From contig CASHTG010000019.1 in the NCBI GenBank assembly GCA_949357655.1, positions 1,116,001 through 1,180,000 on the forward strand: 64,000 bases of DNA. Direction: 5' to 3'. Under the pieces are notes generated by a model. The model had not been told where the DNA came from. It searched no databases and worked only from the letters and a program-made list of their open reading frames with translations. Shown here one piece after another: positions 1 through 11,041 of the stretch. The stretch's first letter is position 1. Every line of letters starts with the position of its first letter. The stretch comes from Parascedosporium putredinis. Its lineage: Eukaryota; Ascomycota; Sordariomycetes; Microascales; Microascaceae. The position numbers and the translations under genes are program-made.

Positions 1-2
1 AA

Positions 3-322
3 CTCTCGGCCTCTCTCGACAACACGGCCTCGACCATCATTTTCCACAAGGGCGTCGAGCTCAGCAGGCTCCAGGGACTGTCTCTGGCGCTCTCCGACAA
101 GGCCAGCGCGCTCATCGAGACCAACGAGCGCACCCTCGAGCACAGGACGCAGGGCTCTGCCAACGCGTTCGAGAGGCAAGGCGGCCGAGGCGGCCGGGGA
201 GGTGCCAGGCGCGGTGGTGGTCGCGGTGGCGGTGGCGGTCCTAGGGAGGTGGCCACACGCAACGCCAGGCTGGTGGCACACAGTTCACGGGCGGAGCGTT
301 GGGTGCGGCTGTACGAGGATGA
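3..322 (+). CDS. NIP1: eIF3 subunit c (NIP1), C-terminal end only
   Basis: Last ~106 codons of the translation initiation factor 3 core subunit c, a cytoplasmic scaffold that links eIF3 to eIF1, eIF5 and the 40S subunit. The window opens inside the PCI-type C-terminal region. The segment GVELSRLQGLSLALSDKASA followed by an NER..EHR.QG motif matches the eIF3c end, then comes an RGG/GGR-rich tail. Read literally the frame runs on to a stop at 402-404 with an implausible hydrophobic end. Assuming one missing G in the run at 244-246 moves the frame to a tail ending QFTGGALGAAVRG with stop 320-322, which resembles the fungal eIF3c terminus as I recall it. I prefer that end. The 5' part lies outside the window. 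Confidence 0.85.
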
Positions 323-1554
323 AGCGGATGAAGAAAATGGGAGGTGCTTTCTAGGGCAGCTAAATGCTCTGGATCATTTTATTTTTTTACTCTTTTTCTA
401 CTAACGTGTCTACCTGTCTTTTTATTATTTGCCCTCACTTTCATTTCTTTTTTTTTTTTTCATCACGCCTTGCATTGGGTTCGGGCAGTTCAAAAAAAAA
501 AGAGGAGGAAGAAGAAGAAGAAGAAGAAGAAGAAGAAGAAGAAGAAGAAGAAAACTTCACTTCGTACGACCTCGATATGATTGCCTGTCTTTAGGTAGTT
601 CGGAATACAGCGGATAAGGCTTATAATGATGGGTTCTTTTATCTGTGTAGCAAGGTCCAGTCTAGATTTGTGAAGTGGAGTCTCGGCATCGTTCTTTCGT
701 CTGGGCAGCGCCCTGTTCTTGATCTGGTGATGTCTTGTCCGGAGCATCTACAAACAGTGTCCGTACAAGTAGTGTCTATTCAGGTGGCATTAGATCTATT
801 GACGGATACTTGACGTCTCAAACAACGTAGCACGGGCGGCTTGTACGCTAAATTACTAGATGTGTGCGTGTGTGTCCATCGCCCGATCTCTCCAAGTTGG
901 CCAAAATGCATCCATAGATCAATAGATCAATCCCAGCCAGCGGGCCGGGGGTTCTACGGCAGCCTAGACACTCCACGTTCCTCTGTCTCTCCCTGTGCTT
1001 GATCAGCCAGTTACTCATCGAGGAGCCCGAGATCAGTTCATGTTGTCAGTTTCCTGGGAACCCACATTGGCGGAGCCCCATGGCTGTTGAACCCTAGCGT
1101 GGGTCCGTGACTTGAGCCATCATTGATTGATCCATCCCCGAGGGCTCCAATCCCATCATCTGCCGCGTGAGGGCTAATGCTGACGGATGAAATGGCCTGA
1201 ATTAATAATCGTTTGAGAATTCAGGGCAATTCCTCGCTTCCGTATTTGGCAGCTTCTAGTAATACATCGATGTAGCTAGGCGTTATTATCACATCGAAGC
1301 TTGGGGGAGAGAAGAAAACAACCGCCGAGTGGTCCGGATTAAGCAAACCCGCGCTACAGCGAAGGAATACGAGACTTACAAGGCAGGCGAGGAAAGAGTA
1401 AGACCTCGAGAAAGGAGAAAAAAATGAGGTATCCCATAAAAAAGACCAGCGTAAATGGGGCAGCGTCTCAAGGCATCCCACACCCGCAGCTCACACGCGC
1501 CGCACTAAAAACCTCCTCGCTGCATATACATGTACACCCATCCATTGCATTAAT
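323..1554. other. Intergenic, 3' of eIF3c and 5' of the HHE gene
   Basis: No gene recognised. It holds the eIF3c 3' UTR with a GAA microsatellite (502-552) and the putative promoter of the HHE gene. Small open frames here are low complexity or antisense. Confidence 0.6.
502..552 (+). repeat. (GAG)2(GAA)15 trinucleotide microsatellite
   Basis: A pure purine tract preceded by ten A (492-501). It lies about 180 bases after the inferred eIF3c stop, so probably in its 3' UTR or just beyond. It creates spurious Lys, Glu and Arg open frames on the plus strand and poly-Phe on the minus strand. Confidence 0.95.
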
Positions 1555-2590
1555 ATGGCGTCCCTCGGGAGGCGAACCCGGGCGCGAATCTCAGGCATAA
1601 GCTTGCTGCCTTTTCCTCGCGCCGCCTCCGCATGTCCCGCGACGCCTTCCCTTACACACACCTTCCCACCGCGATATTTGTCTAATACCCACCCGACGAC
1701 CACTGCACGACTCACCAGACGCTTCAGGCTGTCAACCGCCATCACCGCCCAAAGGACCATGTCTTCTTCCTCTGTCGGCGCCGCTGCCGACGCCGACGCC
1801 GACGTGTGTCGCGCCAGTAGTTCGGAGACGAAGACGGAAAAGAAAGGCATGAGCGTGGAGGAGTTTCGAATTTACAACGGCCTGGCGGCGAGAATGGATA
1901 TTTTTGTAAGTCCTTTCCCCATTGTCCCGAAATCCACCCCATTCTCTCGCGACCCCGCAAACCAAACCCACCTTGCGACAAGGCTCTAGCCAACGAATCT
2001 TACTGGGGACCGGGAACGTCCCCGGGCCTCACGCCCCTTCAACTCTCTCTCTCCCCTGCCTACCATTTACGAATCTAACATTTACGAAAACGAAACACTA
2101 CAGCACAACCACTTCCGGTCCGCGTGGAAAATGTTCGAGGCCGCCTGCCAAAGCAGGGGAGCGCCCGCGGGCATGAGCAAGAACCGCTTCATCCTCCACG
2201 CGCTCACCTTTGCCAGAGGTTGACGATGCACCACGGCATCGAGGAGCAGTACCTCTTCCCGCGGCTCGCGACGAGGATGCCCGAGTTCCGCGCCGAGCTG
2301 GGCATCCCCGAAGAGGGCGAGAGCCGGGAGGGGCCGCCCGCGAGGGCGGACGGGCGGAGCTGCTTACGCAGCACGACGTCATCCACGAGGGGCTTGAAGG
2401 GTTCCAGGCGTACCTGGAGGCGTGCCAGTACGGGGATGAGGAGCTGGACTGGGTCGTGCTGCGGACCAAGATGGAGGGGTGGGGGACTGTGCTGTGGGAG
2501 CACCTGGACCAAGAAGTCGAGACGCTGCGGGCGGCTAACATGAAGAAGTACTGGACGGAAGAGGAGATGATGGAGCTGTCGGGAATATGA
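1555..2590 (+). CDS. Hemerythrin-like HHE cation-binding domain protein
   Basis: About 279 aa in two exons, 1555-1905 and 2104-2590; the intron (GTAAGT...CAG) has an ATCTAAC-like branch site. Hemerythrin/HHE four-helix proteins bind a di-iron or oxygen centre through His and acidic ligands. Ligand candidates are HNHF at the exon 2 start, MHHGIEEQ, LTQHDVIHEG and LWEHLDQE. Residues 1 to ~65 are Arg/Ser/Ala-rich and almost free of acidic residues, which suggests a mitochondrial presequence (inference); an alternative start at MSSSS follows it. Two frame breaks, at 2218-2222 (GGTT, GGTTT expected) and ~2356-2358, each cost one base. It converges on the PEX11 gene. The physiological role is unknown. 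Confidence 0.82.
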
Positions 2591-3151
2591 AACGAGAACA
2601 CGAAAACCAAGATGAAAGAAAGAAAGAAAAAAATCGGACGAGCCGGTGACACAGTTGCGGGAGTTGAAGTTTGTCAATCATTCATCATACCGATCAATGC
2701 TTCTTCTTCCTCGCTCTTGCAGCTTTGGCAGCTGAGATCAAGGCTACGTACGAACAAGGGATATTCGATTGAGAATAGGGTTACGGCGATCAACATCCAA
2801 TTTCCCAAAGTATGTACATTACGAACTCCACCTTTACTAGACTCTACATACATGAACCCTGATCAAGAGGTAGGGTTGCGTACCATGAAGGTTGAAGGAA
2901 AAAGACAAAGTTTGGCGGTTACCACGTTTGGCCGTCATGAGCCCCTCCTCATAGGACGGGATAGAGGTGGGAGGGCAGGCAGTGGAGAAAACAAAGAGAA
3001 TGAAGGGGAAAAAGAAAAGATAAAAAGACACGCTACTACCGAGCCATCAATCCGTTCATACTATATCCATTGTTTTCACACATATAGTCCCCAATATACC
3101 GTCGTTTGCTTACTCGATCGTCGCTCTCCACCGCATAATCGTCTTCTTTCT
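2591..3151. other. Convergent 3' intergenic region (HHE / PEX11)
   Basis: No gene seen. The region contains both 3' UTRs. A long plus-strand open frame from 2612 to 3664 crosses it but is mostly antisense to PEX11 and has no recognisable protein features. Confidence 0.6.
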
Positions 3152-4071
3152 TTAAGCGGTAGCCTTCCACAGTTGGTGAAGCTGGATGACGCCGGGAATG
3201 GTGGCCAGCGCGCCAATCATGGTGTCGTTGACGAAGCCCTTCTCCATACTCCAGTGCACCGTGAGAGGCGCCCAGGCGAGGTTCCTGGCAAACGACCGGT
3301 TCCAGCCCGCCCTCCACTCCTGGTGCTCGGCGGTGGTGACGTCGCCCTTCTCCTTGCGCACCCTCTCGATGACGAGCCTGCCAATCTCGATACCGGTGCT
3401 GAGGGCCCAGAAGCGCACGCTCCACTGCATGGCTTTCATCTGCGACGCGGGCGCCAGGTTGATCACCTTCTTGGACGCGAGGTACGCCGCGTTCTCGAGC
3501 ACCTGGAACGAGGCGCCGGCGCCGAGCTGCGTCCAGGCGATGGCTCGGTCGAGGAGCTCGACCTGGCCCGCGGCGCCGGGGGCCTTCTCGCCGCCACGGT
3601 AAATGGCAATCTCCCTCGCCGCCAGGCGCTTCAGGCCCATGTACATGTTGAGGAGGCCCCATAGGCGGGTGAAGGTGCGGACATCGCTGAGGAGGGCGGA
3701 CAGGGCGCGGAGGTTACCGGCGGAGCGGAGGACGGCGAGGCCGCTGGCGGAAGGCTGGGCGGTCGCAGCGGCAGCGACGGCGACGCTCTTGGTCGCGGCT
3801 TCCTTGGCGGAGGCGAGGGGCACGGCGGCGAGGAGGCGGCGGGCGTACTGCTCGAGGGTGCCCTGGGTGGCGGCTTCGAGGATGTTGGCGGAGAGGCGCG
3901 AGGAGTAGCAGAGGAAGAGGAGGATGGTGTCGATGCCCGAGGGTGTTTGGATGCAGCGGTGCAGGTGGGAGAGGAAGGCGTCGATGTTGGCGGGCGTGAG
4001 GGCGAGGATCACGCTGAGGGGAGCTTGATGGCCTTGGCGGCCACGGAGCTCTTGTCGGATGAGGGCGACAT
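3152..4071 (-). CDS. PEX11-family peroxisomal membrane elongation/division protein
   Basis: About 306 aa, intronless. PEX11 proteins remodel the peroxisomal membrane and promote proliferation. Family features visible: N-terminal LTPANIDAFLSHLHRC, then DTILLFLCYSSRL, central FTRLWGLLNMYMGLKR, a Gln-rich amphipathic segment, and an LAWAPLTVHWS stretch near the C terminus with a hydrophobic end. The start ATG at 4071 begins MSPSSDKSSVAAKAIKLP and is joined to the main frame by restoring one base in the G run at 4018-4021; the uninterrupted frame alone would start inside the domain at 4012. It looks like a divergent fungal PEX11C-type paralogue, but the subgroup is not certain. Confidence 0.85.
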
Positions 4072-6136
4072 GGCGGCTGGCTTTGGGAGGGTGTTTTTTT
4101 TTTGTTTCGGGGGCGGTTGTTGTTGGGTTGGGGGCTGTCCCTCTGTTTTATTTTCTGTTTCTCGGATTCTCGTCGAGAGTGGGGAAGGGGAAAGAGCTCG
4201 GCTGGGGAGAGCTTGGCCGGTAACGGCAAGTATGCGAGATTTAGCGATCAAAGATTCTCGACCGGGGGTTCGTTTGCGAGTTGTGTTTTCTCTCTGCGAA
4301 TCGCCCCTGCTATTATTACTTGATGTCGTGAATGGACACAAGAATAAAATAAAACAAAAAGACAACAGTTCAAAGCCAGAGAAAATGAAAAGGGAGGTAG
4401 CGAGCAGGGAAAGAAAGAAAAGGAGTGGAGGGATAGATCCAAATGTCCAAAGGGGGCGCCTTGTCGGCTTTTGCTCTCTCACACTCTCTCTCCTCTCGGC
4501 TGTCTACTTTTTTTTACTTGCCTATTTAGGGGCCGTGGGCTTTTGGGGATTGGGGATGGAAGCGCAGCCGAGAAGTTCGGCGACGTGTTGTGCATGAAAG
4601 AACCAGACGGTTTTAATCTTGGAAGGCTTTGGCACTAGTTGGCTCGCTCCCCCACCTCGCCAGCTCCTTCAAGATCGACATGCGCACACGCACACCAGCA
4701 ATGAGAGACAGTCGCAGAGGGTGCTGGCTTTTCCGTGCCCGCGCTGTCACTGCTCCTCACTGCTCATCACTGCTCGCCGCTGGGTAATATCGAGCCGGCC
4801 GTAAGTGCCGCGGCCGTGGGCTCCGTTTTGGGGTTGGCCCCAATTTCGGCAGCCGTCAATGGGTCCAGGGACCCTGTCACTGGTGAGGAAATGGGCAATT
4901 GAGCCCTCGAAGGGTGTGCTAACCCCACTAAACCCTCAGTTCGGGGTTCGGGGCTCGTGGCCGAACGTTTCTCTTTGATGGTCGACGCAGAGAGCGGGGA
5001 ATGTTGAACGGGGAAGGGCACAGGTTCAATGTCCCAAGCCAAGGGTCACCCTCGGTACATTGCATCCATGATGGGGCAACTCTGGTGATTAATCAAGCAA
5101 TGCCAATTGATCGAATCCATGGAATCGTCCAACGGGGATCCAGATGGCCATCATTGATGGATCTGGGCGCACATTGGCCTGACTTTTGTAGAGAAGGATC
5201 CATCCCATCCAGATGGATCCGTTGGAGTTCATGTTGCAAGCTAGCTAATAGCTCTCTTCTCTCTTGCCTTTTGCTCATCGGCGACGCCACATCAAAGAGC
5301 CGAGCCGTCAAGACGAGTGCTTGAACTGGGATACTCGGCGCAGCATTGACGGTTGAACCCCATTTTACACACGGTCCCCAAATGGACAGCCCAATTCGCC
5401 TGAAGGGCGTTGGTGGGCTCCAAGACACCAAGACAAGACAACGGTCGTCCAACCCGGGGCCGAAGCCACTTGACCACTTTGCCGAGGCATTGTGCCGGAC
5501 AATACTCGGCGCCAGGCACCACAACCGACGCTTCCATTGGCATCTCGTGTATTACAAACTCCTATTATGCTGTATCTTTTCTCTAGGCTCCTCAAGAGAA
5601 CCCCAGCAGGAATGGGCCCTATTAACCCACGCTTCCCCCGCGGCCCACTTAGGAGCTTTGTAGAACCTGGGGAAACGGTGCCGCTTTGCCTAGATCAATC
5701 GAGAGCACGTCGAGGAGCTTGGGAGACAAAAGAAAAAGGGGTGGAAGTTGCCTAACAACCAACAAAACGGCAAATTGTTTCCTTTCCAAGTCCGAGCCAA
5801 GAAGAAGCAAAAGCCACTCTCGACGCAATGTGATGCGATACACCCTTGTTACTGTATGGTTCTCGCAACATTCTCCTCCCACAGATGCGGTCCTGTCCTT
5901 CCCGGCTACTACGATGGGATGATTCCCTTCCCCAGAGTAAGCTAACGCCTGCACGCACCCAAGTCACCACGCCAAGAATAGTCTTCCCTCCTACCCACAC
6001 TAAAAGGTCGGGAAAAAGACTTTCGAGGGGGCAAGGAGAGGGGGATGGAGGGGAGGACGGTAGCGCGGAGGGCGGAGGGCGGGTTTTTACGTTGTTCAAT
6101 GAAGCTTGCTTTATTATGCGGTCCGCTCCCACTAGA
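4072..6136. other. Intergenic, no gene recognised (~2.1 kb)
   Basis: PEX11 promoter side (4072-4600, T- and purine-rich) and the 3' flank of the isochorismatase gene. Open frames at 5093-5524 (-), 5752-6318 (-) and 5846-6370 (+) show no domain, signal peptide or plausible exon structure. Confidence 0.5.
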
Positions 6137-7153
6137 TTACAAAATCTCGTCCTGGCCGGGAAATACAACACCGTTCTGGACCGCGTGCCCGTGCGCGCGA
6201 GCGATGAAGCCGTAATGGGGGAAGTGCTGGTCGATCCACGGAAGCAGTTCCTTTGCGCCGGGCGTGTTGCCCCACGAGCGCATGAGATCGGACATGATGG
6301 ACAGCATCGACATGACATGCACGCCGGCCCCCATCATGCGCTGGTTCGCCAGGTCGCGGATGAAGACTGACGTCGTCCCGGACGCTTCGGCGTTGGCCCA
6401 GACCCCGTACCCTTCTTCGCGCAGTGAGAGAGACAAAAAGGTCGTGCCTGTTTGGAGAATTTTTGTTTGCGCTCGTCAGCCTTTTTGGTCTGCGTGACTC
6501 TCTTGGGCGCTGTACGTTCGAAGCAGGAGGGAAAGCAGGAAAGAAAAAAGAAGAAGAGAAAGGGAAGGTAAGAAAGAGAAGGGAGAGCGTTTCTTACAGA
6601 TGTCCGTCATGATTCCCGCAACGATAACCTGCGTCTTTCCAGTTGCGCGCACAGCGTCCCGAAACTCTTTGCTATCCCAGGCGTTGACCTCGCCGTTGCG
6701 GTCGATGACGGTCGCGTTCGGGTGCATCGCCGTCAGCTCCTTGGGCACCATGCCGTTGGGTCCGACCGAAGCGCTGCTGGTGATGATGACGGGTAGATCA
6801 AAGACCTGCGCGAGGCCGCCGTGCGCCAACATGTTGGCTTTGTACAGCGCCGTGTCCCAGTCCCTCACCATGTTGATGAGCCCCTCCTGGATGTCGACGA
6901 TGACGAGCACCTACAGGAACCGCCGCTGGTTAGCCTCTTATCCGTGGCCTTGCTTCAACTCGCACCCTTTTGACGGGCACGTTTTTTTTTTTTTTTTTTT
7001 TTTGTTTTTCTTACATACAGCCTTTGTTTTGTCCAGCCTCTCGAACTTGGGCCCCGGTGTAAGCGCGGGCCCGCGCCGTTCGTCCGACTCCTGACGGGGC
7101 ACAAAAGCGCTGACGAGCAGCGCAAAGCCTGCGACGAACAGGTGAGGCCTCAT
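6137..7153 (-). CDS. Isochorismatase-family cysteine hydrolase, signal-like N terminus
   Basis: 252 aa in three exons, 7019-7153, 6598-6910 and 6137-6447; all junctions are in phase and no frame break is needed. The fold follows the isochorismatase-like hydrolases: VLVIVDIQEG carries the catalytic Asp, and AGIMTDICTTF, whose Cys codon is split by intron 2, carries the nucleophile Cys. Then LSLREEGYGVWANAEASGTT is typical of the family. The first ~20 residues, MRPHLFVAGFALLVSAFVPR, look like a signal peptide or membrane anchor. Intron 1 contains a 22-T run. Substrate is unknown; the family includes true isochorismatases, nicotinamidases and uncharacterised hydrolases. The frame is open upstream of this ATG, so a longer start cannot be excluded. 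Confidence 0.85.
6982..7003 (+). repeat. T22 homopolymer inside intron 1 of the isochorismatase gene
   Basis: Twenty-two consecutive T on the plus strand, A on the sense strand, within the intron between 6911 and 7018. Its exact length is unreliable given the homopolymer errors elsewhere in the window. Confidence 0.9.
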
Positions 7154-8868
7154 GACTGTCGAGATTTGCGGGTTGAAAATCTTCCTCACGACGTGTGCGA
7201 AGAGTGAGGGATAGGCAAAAACGAAGAGGACGAGAAGAAGAAACACAAGGGCTCGTGTGAAAGAAAAAGGGTTGCTGTATCTACCCGCTTGCTCCCAGAC
7301 ATCACTAACATCGTTGCTCGCCCAGGTTCCCACGCTCCTATATACCGAAAACCTTGGACCTCCTCGCGCTCAATGATGGGAAACCCACAAGCCGGGCCTG
7401 GTTTGCTTAGACAATGCTTAGCTACACCTGAGCCTGTGCCTTGACATCGCAGCCGGGCCGGCGTCGCCAACGCGCTCATTCGCCGGAACCGCAAAGGTAG
7501 GGAGGGGGCGCCCGAACCTGGGAATCTGCGAAATCTAAGATTGCATGTAACGCACCTTTTTTTTTGCCTTCCCTCGGCGATGCATGTCAGATGTTGGTCG
7601 CGGTTGGCGAGAGAGCAGCCCGTTGTCATAGCGGGCGGGGTTTTTATTGATGTTGTGGTACCTCATCTGGAGCGACTCGGCGCAAGGGGACCTTTCCCCC
7701 GCCCCGCCCCGCCCCCGGGGCCCGCAAGCTCTGCGTCTAATTTTCGGGCTTATATTCCTGCCAAGGGGCATCTTCAAGTTCCTGGCTGACTTTGGGGCGT
7801 AGGGGGCCGGGTTCCATGGGAGAAGCCTGGGGGAGGGGGAGCATCGTGATGGATTGGGTGTGGGAGGAGGGGTTGGATTCGCCCGCTCCAACTCCAACTC
7901 TGGCGCACGCTAGACGATGCAGTAATTCTCTATATTCTCCTTTTCGTTTTTCGGGTTTCTTTCTCTTTTGTGAAAATCCCGTGTCTGTGAAGGATTGGAT
8001 ACGACCGCCCACGACGACGAGCTGCATGAGCGGCACAGCACGCGGGAGGATCTCGAGACTGGCTGGCTCGACAAAAAACATGTCACCCTAGCTGGAGATA
8101 ACGTAAAAGTGAGGTGAGAGGACCCCCTTCTTGACTTGTAAGTTAGGAAATCCCGGAATTCGCGCGCGGGGAATGGAAGCGGTTCTTGACTCTCCATCTA
8201 GGATACGGAGGAGCTTAATGTTTGGGCGTGGATACAAGCTGTTCAGGTACTAACACTTGGACTGTTGTAATCGTTAAAGCAATCACCAAGCCGAGAGATT
8301 GAAATCAAAAGTAGAACAAGAACAAGGTAGCCCGGTATACGAAGGGCGCATTCGTAGTGTAAAAGGACAAGAAGATGCCCATTTTCTCTGAGAGTGTGAC
8401 TTAAGGATTACGGATCTTTCAACCATGACAGGAACTATCCACCCTAATTCAAGACATTTGTTTAAGGGTATGAACAGGTTACTTGATCGGGCGGCCTATT
8501 TTCGTACACTTCCGGATCTTGAATTTTGGCTTCCATATCCATTACTTGTATCTTGATATGACCATTCTAGACTCCCGCACCTTGTATTAGAATCGAGCCC
8601 TGGGTTGTTGGAATCATCAATAATACTCGTCCTTGCTGAGTGGACCGCGTGCGCAGTGGCCATCAGCGAGCTCCACGTGACTTCGCGCCGTTCCAGGGCC
8701 TTGGGGCGAACTGGCGCGATCAACTGAGTTTGCGGTGCAATGTGGGGTTCCACCCTGGGTCCTCGAAATGGGACTGAAGAGGTTGACGTGCAGATGGAAC
8801 GGGGTCGCGCCCCGTCTTGATAGAAACTCAGACATCATACTATCCCTGACTGGAAGGGACGGCACATC
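7154..8868. other. Divergent intergenic region, no gene recognised (~1.7 kb)
   Basis: It lies between the isochorismatase gene (-) and the 8869 gene (+), so it holds both promoters. A C/G-rich stretch with several CCCCGCCCC-like runs is at 7695-7725. The open frames are short and overlap in several frames without domain signatures. Confidence 0.5.
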
Positions 8869-10749
8869 ATGGAGCCGGCATCGGCAGAGTCTTCCTCTTC
8901 GCCCTCCAAGGTCATTGTGACCCCCTCGAGCGACTCGTCCAAAAGTGCCCCTCAGCTCACTCCCGACGCGATGCCTGGCGACGAGGCTGAAGATGTCGTC
9001 GACTATCGCCCTTCCCGATCGTTGCCGCGCAGCTTGATCAACCACTGCCGCATATACCTGGAAGATCAGCTCTGTAGGCCGCCCTTTTTTATTTTTATTT
9101 TTTTGTTCTCCTTTTCCCTTCCTCTTTTCGACTTGCTCTTCGTTTGTCCCTCATCCTCTCTTCTAGTTCTAACTGTAGTTATCACCTAGTCGCGCATGCC
9201 ATTGAACTTGCCAATAGTCTGCTCACATGCGGACCAGCCATACAAAATGGGCGGGTCACCGAGGCCTTTGTGCTTCCCCGGTGCAGATCGGGTTCATCAA
9301 TAATCTCATCATCCACCCAAAGCACACTTCGCGACCAGAAACCCCCGCCCGCCGCGAAATCGCCGCCATGTCGCTGGTGTATCTGGAAAACCTTTTGAGC
9401 ATGGTCGGACCTATCAATGCAAACTTGGCCGCCGCCTTTACCTTTAACCTCAACTACACCCCCGCCCCCGCGCGCGAAGGGGATTAGGTCTGGATGAGGA
9501 CTTTCACGACGACGACTTCGACGACGGCGGCGAGGACGAGGAGAATGCCAAGATCATCTCCAAGCTCGGAAACGAAGAGTCCATCTGGAACTGCGGACAC
9601 GACTTTTGGTCCGTCCTGGGCTGGGCCTTCAACTGCAGCGTCGTGCACCCTTCGCGGTGGCGGTGGTGGCGGGCGTGGATTGATTTTATGCTGCGCGTCT
9701 TGGACGAGGACTGGATCAAACGCGCTGCCCTCGACGAGGCCGCTGATGAGAAAAGGGGCGGCAAAGGTGAATTTGAGTTTCACATGATGAAGCAATCCCT
9801 GATTGCCAATTATGCCACCCGGAGGGGCGGTCGCGCCAACGATGTCAAGCGGCTTGTCAAGGCACTGTTTGCGGACGGGCACGAGGCGTCGCTCTCGCTC
9901 TTCACCGAGGTATTCCCGTCCGAGACAAAAGACCTGCCACGAGGGCAGAGGAAGAGGAAGCGGGACCCCGCGCTTGACTTGGAAAATTTCAAGTATGGCG
10001 ATTACGGCGATACCGACGACGAGCTCGAGGCGAGCGGGCCCGAGGATGACGGCCGGTCCTTGTCTCTGACTCCGAGAAAACCGGGGCCCGGCCTGAAACG
10101 AATCGCCCCTATCCAAATTCGAGCACTACGACCAAAACATCGAGGCTCTTCTCAGCCTCGTCCCCTACCGGTTTCGCATCATGTGCCTCCTTTCGCAGCT
10201 TGCCTTTTCCATGCCGATCCTCTTCGTCACCTTGGATACCCTCTTCGAACTGTTTGCCGTGGGCATCAAGGACATGCCCCTGCACCTGTTCACCGCCATG
10301 ATCAACCCTTCCTCTGCGAATGTCATGGGCAAGGACTATGTGACCTTGCTGCTCTGGGAACTTCTCTACTGCCTCCTGCCTCCCAAATTTTTGAACCCCG
10401 CCGAGGTAGACCAGGAAGCGGATCGCGAAGGCCGCTTTACCCAAGACATCCTCGAGAAGTGTCTTTTACCCCACGCGACGGAATCGTCTTCCGTGGAAGA
10501 CAACGCAAAGCTGTCGTGTCTGCTGGAGGCCGTCATGATGATGATGCTGGAAGACGGCGCGCTCACCCTCGGGCTTCCCTCACGGCCATGGTCGAAGCGG
10601 GCATCGCGGCGCGGAAGAGCAAGGCGAAGATTAAGCAGAACCGGCGGACAGGGCGCTTCAACGAGTATGACGTGTTTGCCAAAAAGGCGTTGGATGATTC
10701 GAGCGACATGTTACAGAGCATACTTGGGGCCGTGCGGGCAAAAGTTTGA
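8869..10749 (+). CDS. Unrecognised protein, probably conserved in filamentous fungi
   Basis: Roughly 570-580 aa with one intron. Exon 1 (8869 to ~9073) encodes a Ser/Pro-rich start ending SLINHCRIYLEDQL; exon 2 begins near 9167-9179. The exact junction is unclear because a base is probably missing. The body is helical-looking, with GFINNLIIHPKHTSRPETPA, then an acidic Asp-rich linker (9490-9540), a Trp-rich segment (NCGHDFWSVLGWAF, then RWRWWRAWIDFML), a basic KRKRDPALDL motif and C-terminal hydrophobic helices around LLSQLAFSMPILFVTLDTLF. No catalytic motif or known domain was recognised, so no function is proposed. Frame breaks occur at 9276-9280, 9484-9486, ~10058-10075, 10116-10119 and 10571-10580, all explained by single lost bases. 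Confidence 0.75.
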
Positions 10750-11041
10750 GTCGGAGCACTCCTTTTTCTTCCTTTTTTTCTTTCTCGGAGCGAGGCGTTA
10801 CTACTACATGGGCTACTCCGGATCGGCGTATGCTGGGACTAAAGACATCAATTCATGACGAGAACATGCATGGGAGTGGTTTCTTTCTTTTTCATTCCTC
10901 TCTTTCTTAGTTTGGTATGGTCGAGCAAAGAGACGACGGGATACCCCTATTAATACATTTTTATTCCATATGCTTCGTCTTCAAATCTTACATTTCGTAC
11001 AGAAAACAAAAAATCAAGGTCCTTTACCCTGCGCGTATGCA

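Noticed and set aside
2612..3664. 350-codon plus-strand frame
   Set aside because: It is antisense to PEX11 for most of its length, with no domain or splice structure.
8617..9045. 142-codon minus-strand frame
   Set aside because: It overlaps exon 1 of the plus-strand gene and has no features.
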